Shown here: in pieces, positions 1-11,874 of the stretch
Layout: each line of letters opens with the position of its first letter
How positions within the stretch are numbered: the first letter of the stretch is position 1
Source: Epiperipatus broadwayi
Lineage: Eukaryota > Onychophora > Udeonychophora > Euonychophora > Peripatidae
Length of the DNA stretch: 64,000 nucleotides
NCBI GenBank assembly: GCA_028023455.1
Contig: JAQFVV010000073.1
Span: forward strand, 1,035,001 to 1,099,000
Direction: 5' to 3'
Translations under genes and position numbers: made by a program
The notes under the pieces: model-generated
The model's database searches: none
Seen by the model: the letters and a program-made list of their open reading frames with translations, nothing else
What the model was told of the DNA's origin: nothing

Positions 1-2979
1 TTTAAAGTTACACAATTTTATACATTCCAGCAAATAAACTATTCTTACACAAACGATAACATATCTTCAGTTCTATTTTATTCATTATTTCTTTGAAAAT
101 ATCTTTCTGACCGATGCAGATTCACAAAATAAGGATAGCGAAGATAGATGCATAGGATCAAAATATAACTAGAATATTACTCGTCATAAACCTTGACAAT
201 CATGGCACAGTGAATTAAAAGACACTATAGAGGAGTGACCTTTACCTGTCTACCAACCTCTATTATAGGAACGATGCTAAAGCTATTTCTTCAGCTTTAT
301 TATAACATCAAAAAGTTTAAAAATATGCAAAACACTGTCCAAACCATATGTGTTCAGTTATAGGGCTTAGTTAACTATACTGAAATCACACAAAACTAAA
401 TATGATCCAAATCCTTTATTTTCCTATTTTTTAAAAAAAACATCATCTTGGTTTCCTCTCCACTAGTACTTCCAAGTCACTATCCGATCTTATTTCTCAA
501 GATTTTTCTATACTGTACATCGACAAATACATATCTGCATTACTAACAATAATAAAATTCATTTATTTTAAAACTATTCCACTGTTCTATAAGAAAATCT
601 TTTTACTACTTTCCTCCGTATATTTAATCATATACAACTATTTAAATATCTGAATACTTTATCACATGAAAGTTCAAAAGAATCACACAATTGCTCTGTT
701 AAATTATATTATTAATATACTTTAAATAAATTATTGCATGCATATTCCGAATTACTCCTATCTCATTATATGTTAAAAATGTTGTATAAAATGTGTACAT
801 ATAATTTAAACTTTCACACTTCATTCTTAATCAATAGATGATCTAAAAAAAATACATTATGCATTATAAATAAATATCAATATTACCAAACGATCTTTAT
901 CTTCTCGATCGCGTTCCATAGGCTTCACCATCCATTTGATTCTTGTAGATATAAGACTCACATACATACACTTTATTTTTAAACAATATTTCTAATAATT
1001 TTATCAAGCTATTATATTTAAATCTCAATATTACTAAATTTATGTTTATATGTTTTCCCTAATCTCACATAGCATTTTATATTCTAAAATAAATTAGTAA
1101 AATATTTAAACTATATTTACTGTACTTCTTTATCAAACTTTCTTGAAAACCGTTCATATTAAAGCTAAAAAAAAATGTTTATTATTTCTTCTTCAGTCAC
1201 TTAATGTTCTATTTTAAGGCAAAACAATTATTGCTCTGTTTAATAAATATTCATAGATGACAATCCTTGGTTTTTTATAATATTTAATACAATTATTAAT
1301 TATGATATTAGTTAATCCCGTAAAGAAAACGTCTACATATTCTCTTTTAATATTTTCTGCTAAGATTTTCCCGCGCGACTTTTATGATGCATCTTCTAGG
1401 TACTTTTATTTAAATATTCAGTAAATTTTTTCTGTCTCCATGGATCCATTTTATTAAGTATATTAGATTTATATTTTCCAATTTCTCTTAGAGAAAGTTT
1501 TTCTGTTCTTTTTTTTTATAAAAAAAAATAATGACTCTTTCATATTATTATTCGGTAAATTTTCCTTTCTTTTAAAGTTCTGGTAACTATATACTTTGTA
1601 ATGTTTCCTTTAAAAAGGACAAACATTTTTTTTCTCATTATAACTTTTACATAATTCTTTATAATGTACAGCATCTTAATTTTTTTTCATAGAGAAGAAT
1701 AAAAAAAAACTTTAGAGTAGCCTTATAAATTTGTGCGTCATAATTTTTCCTGACGGCAAATAACTTCTCTTTTAAGTTTCCGTATAGCGTCCAAATTATA
1801 TTTCTCTGAGTTACAATAATAAGTTTCTGGTTGAGCATAAATAAAGCTGTATCAAGGTACTTTACAAATATTTTTCCTTTAGCAATATTTTTAGGTATTT
1901 TTTCCTTTAGTACTTCCATTTTTACTGCAAGGTTTTTTGGCTAAACTTGAATAAAATCACTGGCAAGAAAACTTTTAAAATTAGCCCTTCATGTAAAGGC
2001 AGTCAAAATATTATATGTTAAAAAAACTTTTAAAATAAATACAAAATTTTAAAATTATATCACTTTTCTAGCTTACGGTCTTATCCAGCTAAAAATATGT
2101 TACTCCCTCCTTCACTTACACATTACTTTCTCCCGCTTCGTCTAATTCTTATATTTTGTCTGCTCAATTACCTCCATTGATTGGTTAATAACTTTTAGCG
2201 CGAACAAATTTACACATTTTAGTTTTATAATATATTAAACCCTTTAAAATAAAGAATTTATGACGTCATGTCTTAAATATTACTTAGAATAGTATTTTTA
2301 AATTCAATTATAGTTTTATCAAAATCATTTAAACTTTAAAATAATTATTAAAACAATATTTAATATTTCAACTTTTACTTTAAGGATCGATAGCAATTAT
2401 ATTTAGTTTTATAATTCACAAACTTTATTATTATTCTAACAAGCGTGTGTGTGAAGGTATATAATATACAGTCACATGATTACTAACTTTATCAGATGAT
2501 TTTTTAATTTACGTCTCGGTCTAAATTACCAAAACTGATATATTTTATAAAAAATTTGGAAAATAATTTAAACTTGTAGAACCAAATATAACTCTCACCA
2601 TCCTAAAGTTTATTTTAAAATATACTCTATTAATTTTGACTATTAAATATAATTATAACACTACATATAGCATTTATTTAATTTATTAGTTTTAAAATAT
2701 CATACTCGAATTATTAATATATTTTTAACTATTTATAGCTGTGTTATTTTATATGGCCAGCTTTTACAACCATAAGCAAGGATATAATTAAGCTTTATTT
2801 AACTGTTCCTTTTAAAATAATCCATTACACTTTTATATACCAGGTATTTTCAGCCTTAAATTGTACTATAAAATCTAATTATCCTACTATTATTTATATA
2901 TCATACAAACATATCTTAAAATTTAAAATTTTTTTTTAGTAATTGACCATTCTACCCTATTATGACCTATAGATAAGGG
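1..2979. other. AT-rich DNA with no gene seen
   Basis: The stretch is extremely AT-rich, with many poly-A and poly-T runs and stops in every frame. The only sizeable open frame (minus strand, 1659-1919) has no recognisable motif and the composition expected of noncoding AT-rich DNA. I see no RNA gene, transposase motif or long repeat here. Old, unrecognisable repeats cannot be excluded. Confidence 0.6.
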
Positions 2980-2980
2980 C

Positions 2981-2982
<2 letters not shown>

Positions 2983-3015
<33 letters not shown>
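2983..3015. repeat. (TA)n microsatellite
   Basis: Perfect TA dinucleotide run in AT-rich DNA. A diverged 35-bp block ending in TACACCTTTACCC follows at about 3434 and recurs at 5.1 kb and 54.7 kb. Confidence 0.95.
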
Positions 3016-3018
<3 letters not shown>

Positions 3019-3433
3019 TTCAAATTTATTGTGAGCCATGCATCATGAAAAATAAATCCTTTGAGTTTGGTCATATATCATGAAAAATTAAATCCGCTGT
3101 TCTTTTTTTTACCTAGAAGTTTTAAACTGTGATGAGACTTTTCTTTTGATGGTATTTATTTGGTCAGATACCATGTTAGATAGGGAGACAATTGAATAAA
3201 TTTTTAGTTTATAATTATTAAGGAGAACTAAAAGAGCAATAATGGCCATGCTGATGCTACACCTATAAACTATAATTTGCTTGCAGTTGCGAATAATAAT
3301 ATTCCACTAATAATTATAAATTAAACATTTCAAACATGCATTTGCTTTTATAATTCATTTTGAAAGTCTATATTCTGTAACAATACAACAAATATATAAA
3401 ATGCTTTATTAAAAAAAAATCTGCACTCCTTAA

Positions 3434-3467
3434 ATACACCTTTACCCTGCTTAGCGATGGCAATTGG
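3434..3467 (-). repeat. Terminal fragment of the 4.91/54.69-kb repeat family
   Basis: The segment starting TACACCTTTACCCTGCTTAG matches, in inverse orientation, the end of the repeat at 4913-5134 and, in the same orientation, the start of the repeat at 54688-54890. Only about 34 bp are shared. Together with the 5.1-kb copy it faces inward across 1.7 kb, which could be a terminal inverted repeat or simply two independent copies. Confidence 0.45.
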
Positions 3468-4359
3468 TCCTCCAAAACTCATTGTTAAGCAATAATATCA
3501 TAGACAAAATACGTAATTATAATGGGGGTCTATGGGAAAAAAATTGGTCAGTTCCAGTAACATAAAATATCCACATTGATTTCCAAGCTCAAAGATTTTC
3601 TTGATTTTTTCATGACAATGATGACTAAATACAGTATTTAAAAAGAAAAGTTTTATATCACTAGGAAAAAAAAATGCATATTTTCACTTTAAAAAGTACA
3701 GAACAGCAAAAAGAAAGAGAAAGTGAAACAAAATTTGAATTTAATAGTTTTTATATTCTTCTGTGAAAGTTTTTCATCGTAATGGAAAAAAAAAACTATA
3801 CTGAAGTGCTTTTTTTAAAATTGTATTACAGTATATATTACTACTGCACATTTATTTTATTACTTATGTGAAATTATTCAAATTAAAAAACAATGTTTAA
3901 TTATTAATTATTTAATTGAACATATAGGAAAAAAAATCAACTTATTTTCAAAGTAAAAAATCTAACTTCTAATTTTCTAAAACATACAGATAGGTTTATT
4001 TTTCTTACTGTATACTTTTAGTAATGTAATAATGCCCCCCCCCCATTCGAGTAGAAAGATTATTAATTAAATGCAATCTGTTTTTTTTTAACTTTTTTAA
4101 TTCGACATCATTTTAAAATGTTGTTTTTCTTTTGATTTGAAACATCTTGAGTGTAAACAACATGTTTATTAATGAAGTTACAAAATCAATAACTATTTTT
4201 ACATAATTATCCAGGTGTTCTAAAAATAATATATTGTATTTAAGAAACACACACACAGTTTAATATTCATATTTAGTGTTTTCCTGAAAGTTTGTGATGA
4301 TGATATTTTATTTGTCTTGTACTGTATTTATATACTGGAGTATTTGTATACAGTATCAT

Positions 4360-4419
4360 CAACAAATTAAAAATTCTCTTTTTTCTTTTCAAAAACTTTA
4401 TTTTCTTATCTCAATACTG

Positions 4420-4461
<42 letters not shown>

Positions 4462-4720
4462 CTGTATATATATATATATATATACAGTATTTATATAATA
4501 CAAAACTCTGTTTCAACTGTTTATCTTCATACAGTCATTTCCAAGGATATCTCTCTCCCATTGCTATATTTTATTACTCTTTCTTTTACATTATTTAATT
4601 ACAAATCAATGTTGAAATGTTGGAGTTTTTGTATTATATAAATATATTACTCTATATGTTCAGTATTGAGATAAGAAAATAATGTTTTTGAAAAGAAAAA
4701 GAAGGATTTTTAATTTGTTG
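4360..4720. mobile_element. Fold-back (inverted-repeat) element
   Basis: The outer arms at 4360-4425 and 4656-4720 are reverse complements; both contain TTGAAAAG / CTTTTCAA and AATACTGAAC / GTTCAGTATT. Nested inner arms at 4490-4517 and 4611-4642 (TTATATAATACAAAA and complement) are also inverted. (TA)n tracts sit between the outer and inner arms on the left side. The whole could fold into one long hairpin with a loop of about 90 nt. No coding capacity. This is a MITE-like or Penelope-terminal fold-back; the family is unknown. Confidence 0.7.
4426..4485. repeat. Two (TA)n tracts inside the fold-back element
   Basis: Two TA runs are separated by TAAATACTGTA. They lie on one side of the hairpin only, so they expanded after the element formed. 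Confidence 0.9.
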
Positions 4721-4912
4721 ATATTATTGTAGAACATATAAATGTATTTTAAAAGAAAAAGTGGATGAATATTTGCTGTGTTATATATTATATATGATGT
4801 ATACAGTATTATAGATTCAGTAATTATAGATATTTTAAGGGTTTTATGAATAAAATATTGTATGTGTATACAATTACAGCAAAGTCATTACCTGTATACA
4901 TATTACAATAAT

Positions 4913-5134
4913 ATACTTTTGCTTTTGGGTAAAATGAATTTAATATAGCTATCTCTAACATCATCAGTGACGCAAAATTCAAGATGGCTGCCAATTTTTT
5001 ATTTTTATTTTTTCCGATCGTTACAGTGAATAATCAATTGTACATCGAAGTAGTGGGTACAAATTGATGATGATCGCTATTGCAAAATATCGCTAAGTAG
5101 ACAATCGCTAAGTGGGATAAAGGTGTACATGCAC
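4913..5134 (+). repeat. Dispersed repeat, about 215 bp, two main copies
   Basis: Shares a reverse-complement copy with 54688-54890. Landmarks held in common are TTTTGCTTTTGG at one end, a CATCATCAGT box, GGCTGCCAA in the middle and CTAAGTGGG(T)AAAGGTGTAC at the other end. Identity is only about 70%, so both copies are old. No coding capacity; likely a nonautonomous element of unknown class. Confidence 0.6.
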
Positions 5135-5555
5135 TCATAACATTTGATAAACATAATCAATTAATCTTACATTTCATGAGACTTTCCTTTTAAATAGAAG
5201 ACTTAACCTTTTATTATTAACAAAAGAAACATGATTTAAAAATTGATGTTAACAACAAAAATCATCACATGATCACATTTCCTGTTTATCAACAAAAAAA
5301 CATATAGTAGAGTATTAATTAAAAATTAAGGAAATAAAAATTTATTTTTTCTGCTTATACAGTAATCATTTAAACAATAAAAATATTTTTTTATGATCGC
5401 AAGCATTATTTTTAAATAGCTTATACACTTTCAGTTAATTTTTTATGCCAGTTAACTCACATGTATATATATATTAAGATGCTATTTTTTTCAGTTAATA
5501 GAATATGCATTACTTAATATCATTAAGTGCTGCTATAGACTATAAGTCTGAAGTG

Positions 5556-5589
<34 letters not shown>

Positions 5590-7140
5590 AGAGTATTAAA
5601 GATATGTATAAGATTAGATAACTAGATAGCCAACATGTGAGGAATGTCGAAATAGTGGCAGTATAAAAACATATTAATGATCAAAAATTAGTATAAAAAG
5701 TAAGTCAAGCTTATTACCAAAATAATAATAAATAAATTGGAGGCCAAATTTTACCCAATCAAATAAAAAGAAAATGACTTTTCAGGGTTTTAAAATATTA
5801 CAAATAAGCAAGCAAATATCAAATTCACACGTTAGTCAAGGATATTGTACTCAGCTATATTTGATAACAAAACTATTTAGTTGTTCTTAAAACATGGACT
5901 TAAACAACTAATTTATATAGACTAAATAATTAAAGTATATATTTTTTAAATTTAACAAATATAAAATACACACAAAATTTATGTGACCATAAAATTTATT
6001 TTATAATGTGATGATGTAAGCGAATAAAATAGGAATCAAGTTAATGTGAATGAATAAAATGCTTTTTACATGAAAAATTGTAACATTCAAATTTATTTAT
6101 TAAGCACATAGGATATATGTAATTAAATAGAAAGCATTTCATCATTTTGCATATGTAGTGGCACACATGTGAAAAAGTGAAATCATTTTCTCTCTAATTA
6201 AAAATTATAAATAATATAAATTAAATAAATAAATAACAATAAATAAATAATAATGTAAGGATACTTTCTCAGATAATCTCTTTAAATACAACATAAAATT
6301 TTAAACTTAAGTATATTTTATATCCTAAACATATGTAAATGGTTTAATACATGTTAAACAATTTTAATATTATTAAGAAAGACTGTTTATGATAAGCATA
6401 AAATATGTTTTCATAAAAATTAAATGTAACTGTAATAAATCAACATGTCTTTTATATTATCTGTAAATTCCACAAAACAATTACATCTGTCTTCACTCTT
6501 ATTCATTTGTTTAGCATGAACATCATATTATTCAATATCTACTTGTATCTACTACATGTACTCCATCATAAAGTATTTACCATAAGTATTTTTATACATC
6601 AACTTCTTATAATATATTGTTTTACATATATGTGGATTTAAATAACAGTGCATTTAAATGCAAATATATATCATATGTGCTTTGCTCTATTAAATAACAA
6701 TAAAACATTAAATATTTTTTAAAAAAATTCATCATTATAAAAGATTGAACATATTTTTAAAAATCAAAAAAAAAAACAAAAACATTCTATTATGTAAATA
6801 AAATAATTGTAAATATTAAAGAAAATTTAAAACAACTTTAGATTAATTAAACATTCGCACAAGTAAATGCTATTACTGTACAAACTACAAATATACTTTA
6901 ATTTTTAAATATCTGTTTTACAAGATTATTATTCTTTAAATAGATCTATATAATAGCAATATGTTATGTAGATTGTATACTTTTTTAAAAACAAACAATT
7001 GCAAAAGAAAAAGAAAATAAAAATGGTAAAAGTATATTAAAGTTTTTTAAACCATCCATTGTTTCTGTTGAAGGAATTCCCATGATTCTTTTCCAAAGAA
7101 TTTTAAGATGATGCAATATTTTCCTTTTTTGAGAAAAAGT
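5135..7140. other. AT-rich DNA with no gene seen
   Basis: Noncoding AT-rich sequence with one (TA)n run at about 5556-5586 and poly-A/T runs. No open frame of note, no RNA gene and no inverted repeat was recognised. Confidence 0.6.
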
Positions 7141-7628
7141 TATTAATACAGATGTTGTAACTGAAACACACAGGCTTATTATATACCTGTGTCTATATAT
7201 GTAATATAAAGGGTATATGAGCACAGACTTTTCACACAACTCACCACTCTCCACACTATCTCATAATACTGATACACTTGAACACAATCTCGGCCTCAGG
7301 GTGGCCTCTGAGCATTCCATCATCAGATTTTCAATTGGATGGATGGTTGAAGAGTTGGAGTGTGGAGTAGATTGAAGTCTGTCCATTAAAGTATAAGATT
7401 TGGCTATCTTAATATATATCTGAGCACTTATAGCATATATGTGTAGAGATGGTAATCTGGACCAACTGATGATTGCTGGTTTAGCATGAAACATGTATAT
7501 TGGTGATTGTTTATCTTTTCAACATATATGTGTTCAAGTGTATCAGTGTTATGAGATAGTGAGGAGAGTAGTGAATTGTGTGAAAAATCTGTGCTCATAT
7601 ATCGTATATATTAATACAGATGTTGCAA
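7141..7628 (+). mobile_element. Hammerhead-ribozyme (retrozyme-like) element, copy A, with 20-bp TSD
   Basis: The element occupies about 7161-7608. It is flanked by a 20-bp duplication starting TATTAATACAGATGTTG (7141-7160 and 7609-7628; one mismatch), a clear target-site duplication. The left part (7161-7285) is an inverted copy of the element's own 3' end, so the outer about 90 bp on each side form an inverted repeat (GTGCTCATAT... at the right, ATATGAGCAC... at the left). The inner part carries the hammerhead core at 7451-7516. Two open frames of about 80 codons inside it (6985-7254 and 7261-7494, minus) look spurious because they run through noncoding repeat sequence. Inverted 5' parts are common in Penelope-like and target-primed insertions. 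Confidence 0.82.
7451..7516 (+). ncRNA. Type I hammerhead ribozyme, copy A (partly decayed)
   Basis: Core CTGATGA at 7466-7472 and GAAA at 7488-7491 enclose helix II (TGCT/AGCA) with loop GGTTT. Helix I pairs ACCAA just upstream of the core with TTGGT at 7500-7504, then GTAATC with GATTGT (two G-U pairs) across a TGG bulge. Helix III is very short, and one of its pairs is C-A here, so cleavage after 7499 may be weak. The better fold is copy D at 47954-48014. Confidence 0.65.
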
Positions 7629-8253
7629 ACAGTAATTTGTTTATCCATAGTTTGTATTTTCTTTGAGTTAGATTATGAAAATAGTGTACAACAGTATTTC
7701 CTTTAGGGGTTTTGATTATATATTTTTTTTAAAAAAGAATTCTTCAAGCCAATGAATTTATAACATTCTTGTTTAAATGTTGTCAAATAAGATATTATTC
7801 ACTGAAGGTAATTTTGAAGGACTACTATTCCTAAAGGCAAGCATTTCTTTGGCTATTAGCTTTTCATTTTTAAAGTGGCTGCTACTATATAAATATTAAA
7901 ATTAAGGCATAAAAATATGACATAGTCCTATGAAAAGATAATGGTAAGTAAGTTATCAATATAACGTCCAGTTTTATTCATAGAATATTATTTTCTGTAT
8001 CTTTAATTAAGTGACGATTGTTCCCCTTTTTATTCAAAATTTATTCTATTTAACCTTGAAGTAGATTCCCCTTCCTTAAAGAACTACGCAATCACACATT
8101 TGTCTACTAGAATGTTCTTTTTTAGATGTGATAGTGTTCTTTTACAAATAAAAAAATTCAAATTACAATAATATTTTTAATTTAAAATATTAAATAAATA
8201 TTTTTATACTAAAATATTATACATTATTTTCCTGAAGATTAGTGATGATGGTG

Positions 8254-8497
8254 TTTTAGTTGCATTTATTGTTTGGAATATTTCCATCACCTAATGTGAG
8301 TATTGAATGTGTTTAGAAAAATTTAACTTTATTTAAATATTCCAAATATATTCAACTGTTAGTAATACTAACGTGTTTGATGTGCTATTACTAAAAGTTA
8401 AATGTATTTGGAATATTTAAATAATGTTAAAAGATTTTAAAGTCATTTCATACTCATTAGATTATGGAAATAATCCAAAAAATAAATGCAACAAAAA
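8254..8497. mobile_element. Long hairpin (fold-back element), arms about 112 bp
   Basis: Left arm 8254-8368 and right arm 8386-8497 are reverse complements at roughly 75-80% identity. Paired landmarks are GTTGCATTTATT / AATAAATGCAAC, TTTAAATATTCCAAATA / TATTTGGAATATTTAAA and TTAGTAATA / TATTACTAA. The loop is about 17 nt. No coding capacity. The upstream flank (CCTGAAGATTAGTGATGATG) resembles the flank of the 4.36-kb fold-back, so the two may be related. Confidence 0.7.
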
Positions 8498-11295
8498 TAT
8501 AGTTCAATTTCAATAAATTAAAATATATGTTATACATATTAAAATAAATCACTTTCTTTTATTTCTATATTATAATAAATGATCTCATTAATAGATAAAA
8601 ATTACGTGAATTTTTATACTAAAGTTTTAAAATAATGTTGCTGTAAATTTAAAATAGGAATAATACATATACATGCACACACATACATTCTAAACATGTA
8701 GACTAAAGCTATATTTACTATTTTAAAAATATATATGATTTAATATGAGTAGTAAATTATTATTTGTATTACAAAATCGCGAATTTTTAACATGGTGTAC
8801 ATGTTTGAACCAAAAATATTAACTTTTAATATCATTTTGCCAAAAATTCTAAATTTTGGTAATATATATGAACATGTTATTATAGATAATAACATGTTAT
8901 AAGTTTCAATAATCACTTCATAAGATATTTAATTTCAATAATATATTTGAAATTAAAAACTTTTAATATAATTACTATTAAGCTTAGATCACTCTTATTT
9001 ATCACTATATACAATAATTTGAGATTGTTAATTATTATTTATATTGGGATCGTTTAAGTGTTGGTTGGTTTTTAATGGATATATATATATATTGACTAAT
9101 TAAAAAATATTTTAAGTGGAACACTTTTTTAAATTTTGTTCCATAACAAATTATTCAAGCTAGTAAAAAACTTGCTACATATCAAATAAATTTAAATCTC
9201 AACTGATAAAAATACTTGTCAAAATTGAAACAGTAATTGTTGCCATTTCTTTTTTCTCTATCGTTCTAATTTTAATAATTATGCTACAACAAATATTTAA
9301 ATTGTAAAGGAAATTTAAATATGTAATTATATTTTGAATTATTAAAACATTTTTTCTAAATTATAAAAGATCGTCTGCTTACTTTTCATTATACAGTGAT
9401 TAATGATATTACAAGGTTAAACTTGCCACAGAGAAAACAAAATTACCCCCCCCCTTTATTTAATTACAGGAAGTTATTAATGTTGCATGTTTACAACTTC
9501 TGGAAATCACCAATTCATGTAAGATTTCAAATAAGATTAGAATTTTCTCTGCTTTGCATAATGGAGAGTTCATACTCTAAGTTTGAACACTTTCAAAATA
9601 ATATTTATTCCATGCCTTGTTATACTAATATCTCATCAGATGTTTAGATCTCTAAAATATATAATAAACTATAAATAGTCAAAATAAGAGTCATATATCA
9701 CATGACCCTATCTCTTAAGCTTGTAAGTTATCATAAAGCTTATAGAGAAATTGGCAATCCTCATTATTTTATATAATAAACTAGTTTTGTTATAAGTGTT
9801 TACCCCAAATAGACAATCTTTCAAATAAGTTATTAACAAAAGTAATGTCTAAGTTATTTCTATTAAATAAATGAATATTAAAATTGACTGAAATAATGAT
9901 GCTATCAAATTTATACAAAACAAAGCATATAATATTTTCTAAACTATCCAATGAATTATTGAAATAGAAATGATATTAATAAATAATATCTAAAAATGAG
10001 AAAACTGTCAATATGACAAGACATCTATAAATAATTCAGAAAAAGTAATGAATTACTATGATAACATTCAATAAGAAAGTATGTCACTATATTGCAATAG
10101 TATAAATGTCTATATGTACAATATTATCAATTATATTACAGTTAAGCCAAGTTTTAGCTATATCAGTAACATTAAATCAGTCATTTCTAAAAATAAATCC
10201 TTAAATAAATAAAAATAAGTTTTGAGGGAATAGACATTTACATATGCCATAACTATTAAAAATTGTAAAACTTCGACAATTGATATATAGAATGTATCTT
10301 GCTAAGTTGAAAAATCTTAAAGGCAACAATAGAAACATTTTCATTAACATTTAAAGTCAATTAATCAATCCCTATCTCCAACACCATTATCACTTGAAAT
10401 ATTTATATCACTGTCAGTATGTTAATAGTAGTAACAGTTGAAATATCTTACAATAATTACTGATTATTATCGTATCAGTAAAATTTTTATTCCAATGAAT
10501 TAACGTTCTTAGAAGACCTGGAAATGAATAAAATACTATACTTTTAAACCATTGCATTAAAATTTAATGCATGACTATTAAAAATGACAGAAATGTTAAA
10601 ATATTTATAGGTTACTACTTTTATTACAATTTTTATATGAGAGACATTTTTGATTCATTTTTCAGAGTAAAATAATTTAGTTTTATAATAAAAGATTTTT
10701 TTAAACTTAGGAATAGAAGATTTAAGACTATGATTAATCCAATTATCACAGTCTATTATATTTATGGCACTACAGTTATATTGATGACCATTATTATATT
10801 TATTATAGCTATCTTTATTTTTTAAAGCATAATTTACGATTTTAAAACCAATATTTTTATATAATTTAAGTTTTATAATTCAATTCTATGTGAAATTTAT
10901 CATATAAGAATTTTTTTATTTTTTTTGTTCATAAGCAATAAGCTGTTCTAGTAGTTTAATAAAAGTTGAAGTAGATATTTTGTTAATGTTTATAGACTCA
11001 TTCTTATAAGTTGAAGTAAAATATGTTGCCATAGTAACAGACGTTTTATATGTCTTTAAATTTTTGAGATTGCATTTGAATTATTATTTATGCCCAGGCT
11101 CTGCAAATTTTTTCCACTTGTGATCTCTTTCACATGAGAAAATATTTCTACAATCTCTTACCTGAACTAATATTTTCACAGTGTTTGGTATAGAGATATA
11201 TAAACTAGGAAAACTAATTAAAATATTTTCTAATAATAAATCATAAAGAAAATTTATTTGAAACCAATTCTTTGCTATACATACAAATATAATTT
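8498..11295. other. AT-rich DNA with no gene seen
   Basis: No coding motif or RNA gene found. The 83-codon open frame at 9396-9647 has no recognisable domain. Short TA and poly-C runs only. Confidence 0.55.
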
Positions 11296-11780
11296 TACAT
11301 ATACCATTTCCAATTTTCTTATACACTTCAACAATACTATTTTTTATAGCACAATTTTATTCTTACAGTTTTGACTGTCCTGCAATCATCATATACATTT
11401 TATACACATATTTATACAAATATTTATATACATAATCAAGCATAATTTTAACCTGACCATTACAAATAATCATTTTCTTTTTTATTATTCTACTATTATC
11501 TAATTTTATTTACATTTATTTATATTATTTTATTTTTAATTATTTTAAATCTATTTATTATAAGAATAAAAAAAAATGATTATTTATAAATATCAGGTTG
11601 AGGTGTATGTTTGTTTATGTATATAAATATGTGTATAAAACGTATTAATTGTATGTTTATATATTTGGATTTTGTGACTCTGATGATGACTGCAGGATAG
11701 TCAAAACTGTAAGAATAAAGTTATAATATAAAATATAGTATTGTTGAAGTATATATGAAAGTTGGAAATGGTATGTTATG
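11296..11780 (+). mobile_element. Long hairpin with a hammerhead-like core
   Basis: Left arm about 11296-11490 and right arm about 11564-11780 are reverse complements (CATTTCCAA / TTGGAAATG, CTTCAACAATACTA / TAGTATTGTTGAAG, TTCTTACAGTTTTGACTG / CAGGATAGTCAAAAC and onward). On the plus strand the right arm holds CTGATGA (11680-11686), then a 5-bp hairpin TGACT/AGTCA, then AAAAC where a hammerhead would have GAAAC. The A may be a decayed CpG (TCGAAAC to TCAAAAC). Helices I and III are not convincing. Probably the terminal repeat of a Penelope-type element or a nonautonomous derivative. Confidence 0.65.
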
Positions 11781-11874
11781 TGAATATGGAAATCAATACA
11801 TAAGAATAGGCAGAAGAAAAAAATTGTATAAATATAATTTTACTATTTATTAAAAACAAAGTCAAACCTTCATA

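Noticed and set aside
1659-1919. 86-codon minus-strand open frame as a host gene
   Set aside because: K/I/L/F-rich composition expected of AT-rich noncoding DNA; no domain, splice context or conservation can be argued.
6985-7494. Two minus-strand open frames of 77-89 codons
   Set aside because: They run through the terminal inverted repeat and ribozyme of element copy A; codon content follows the noncoding repeat.
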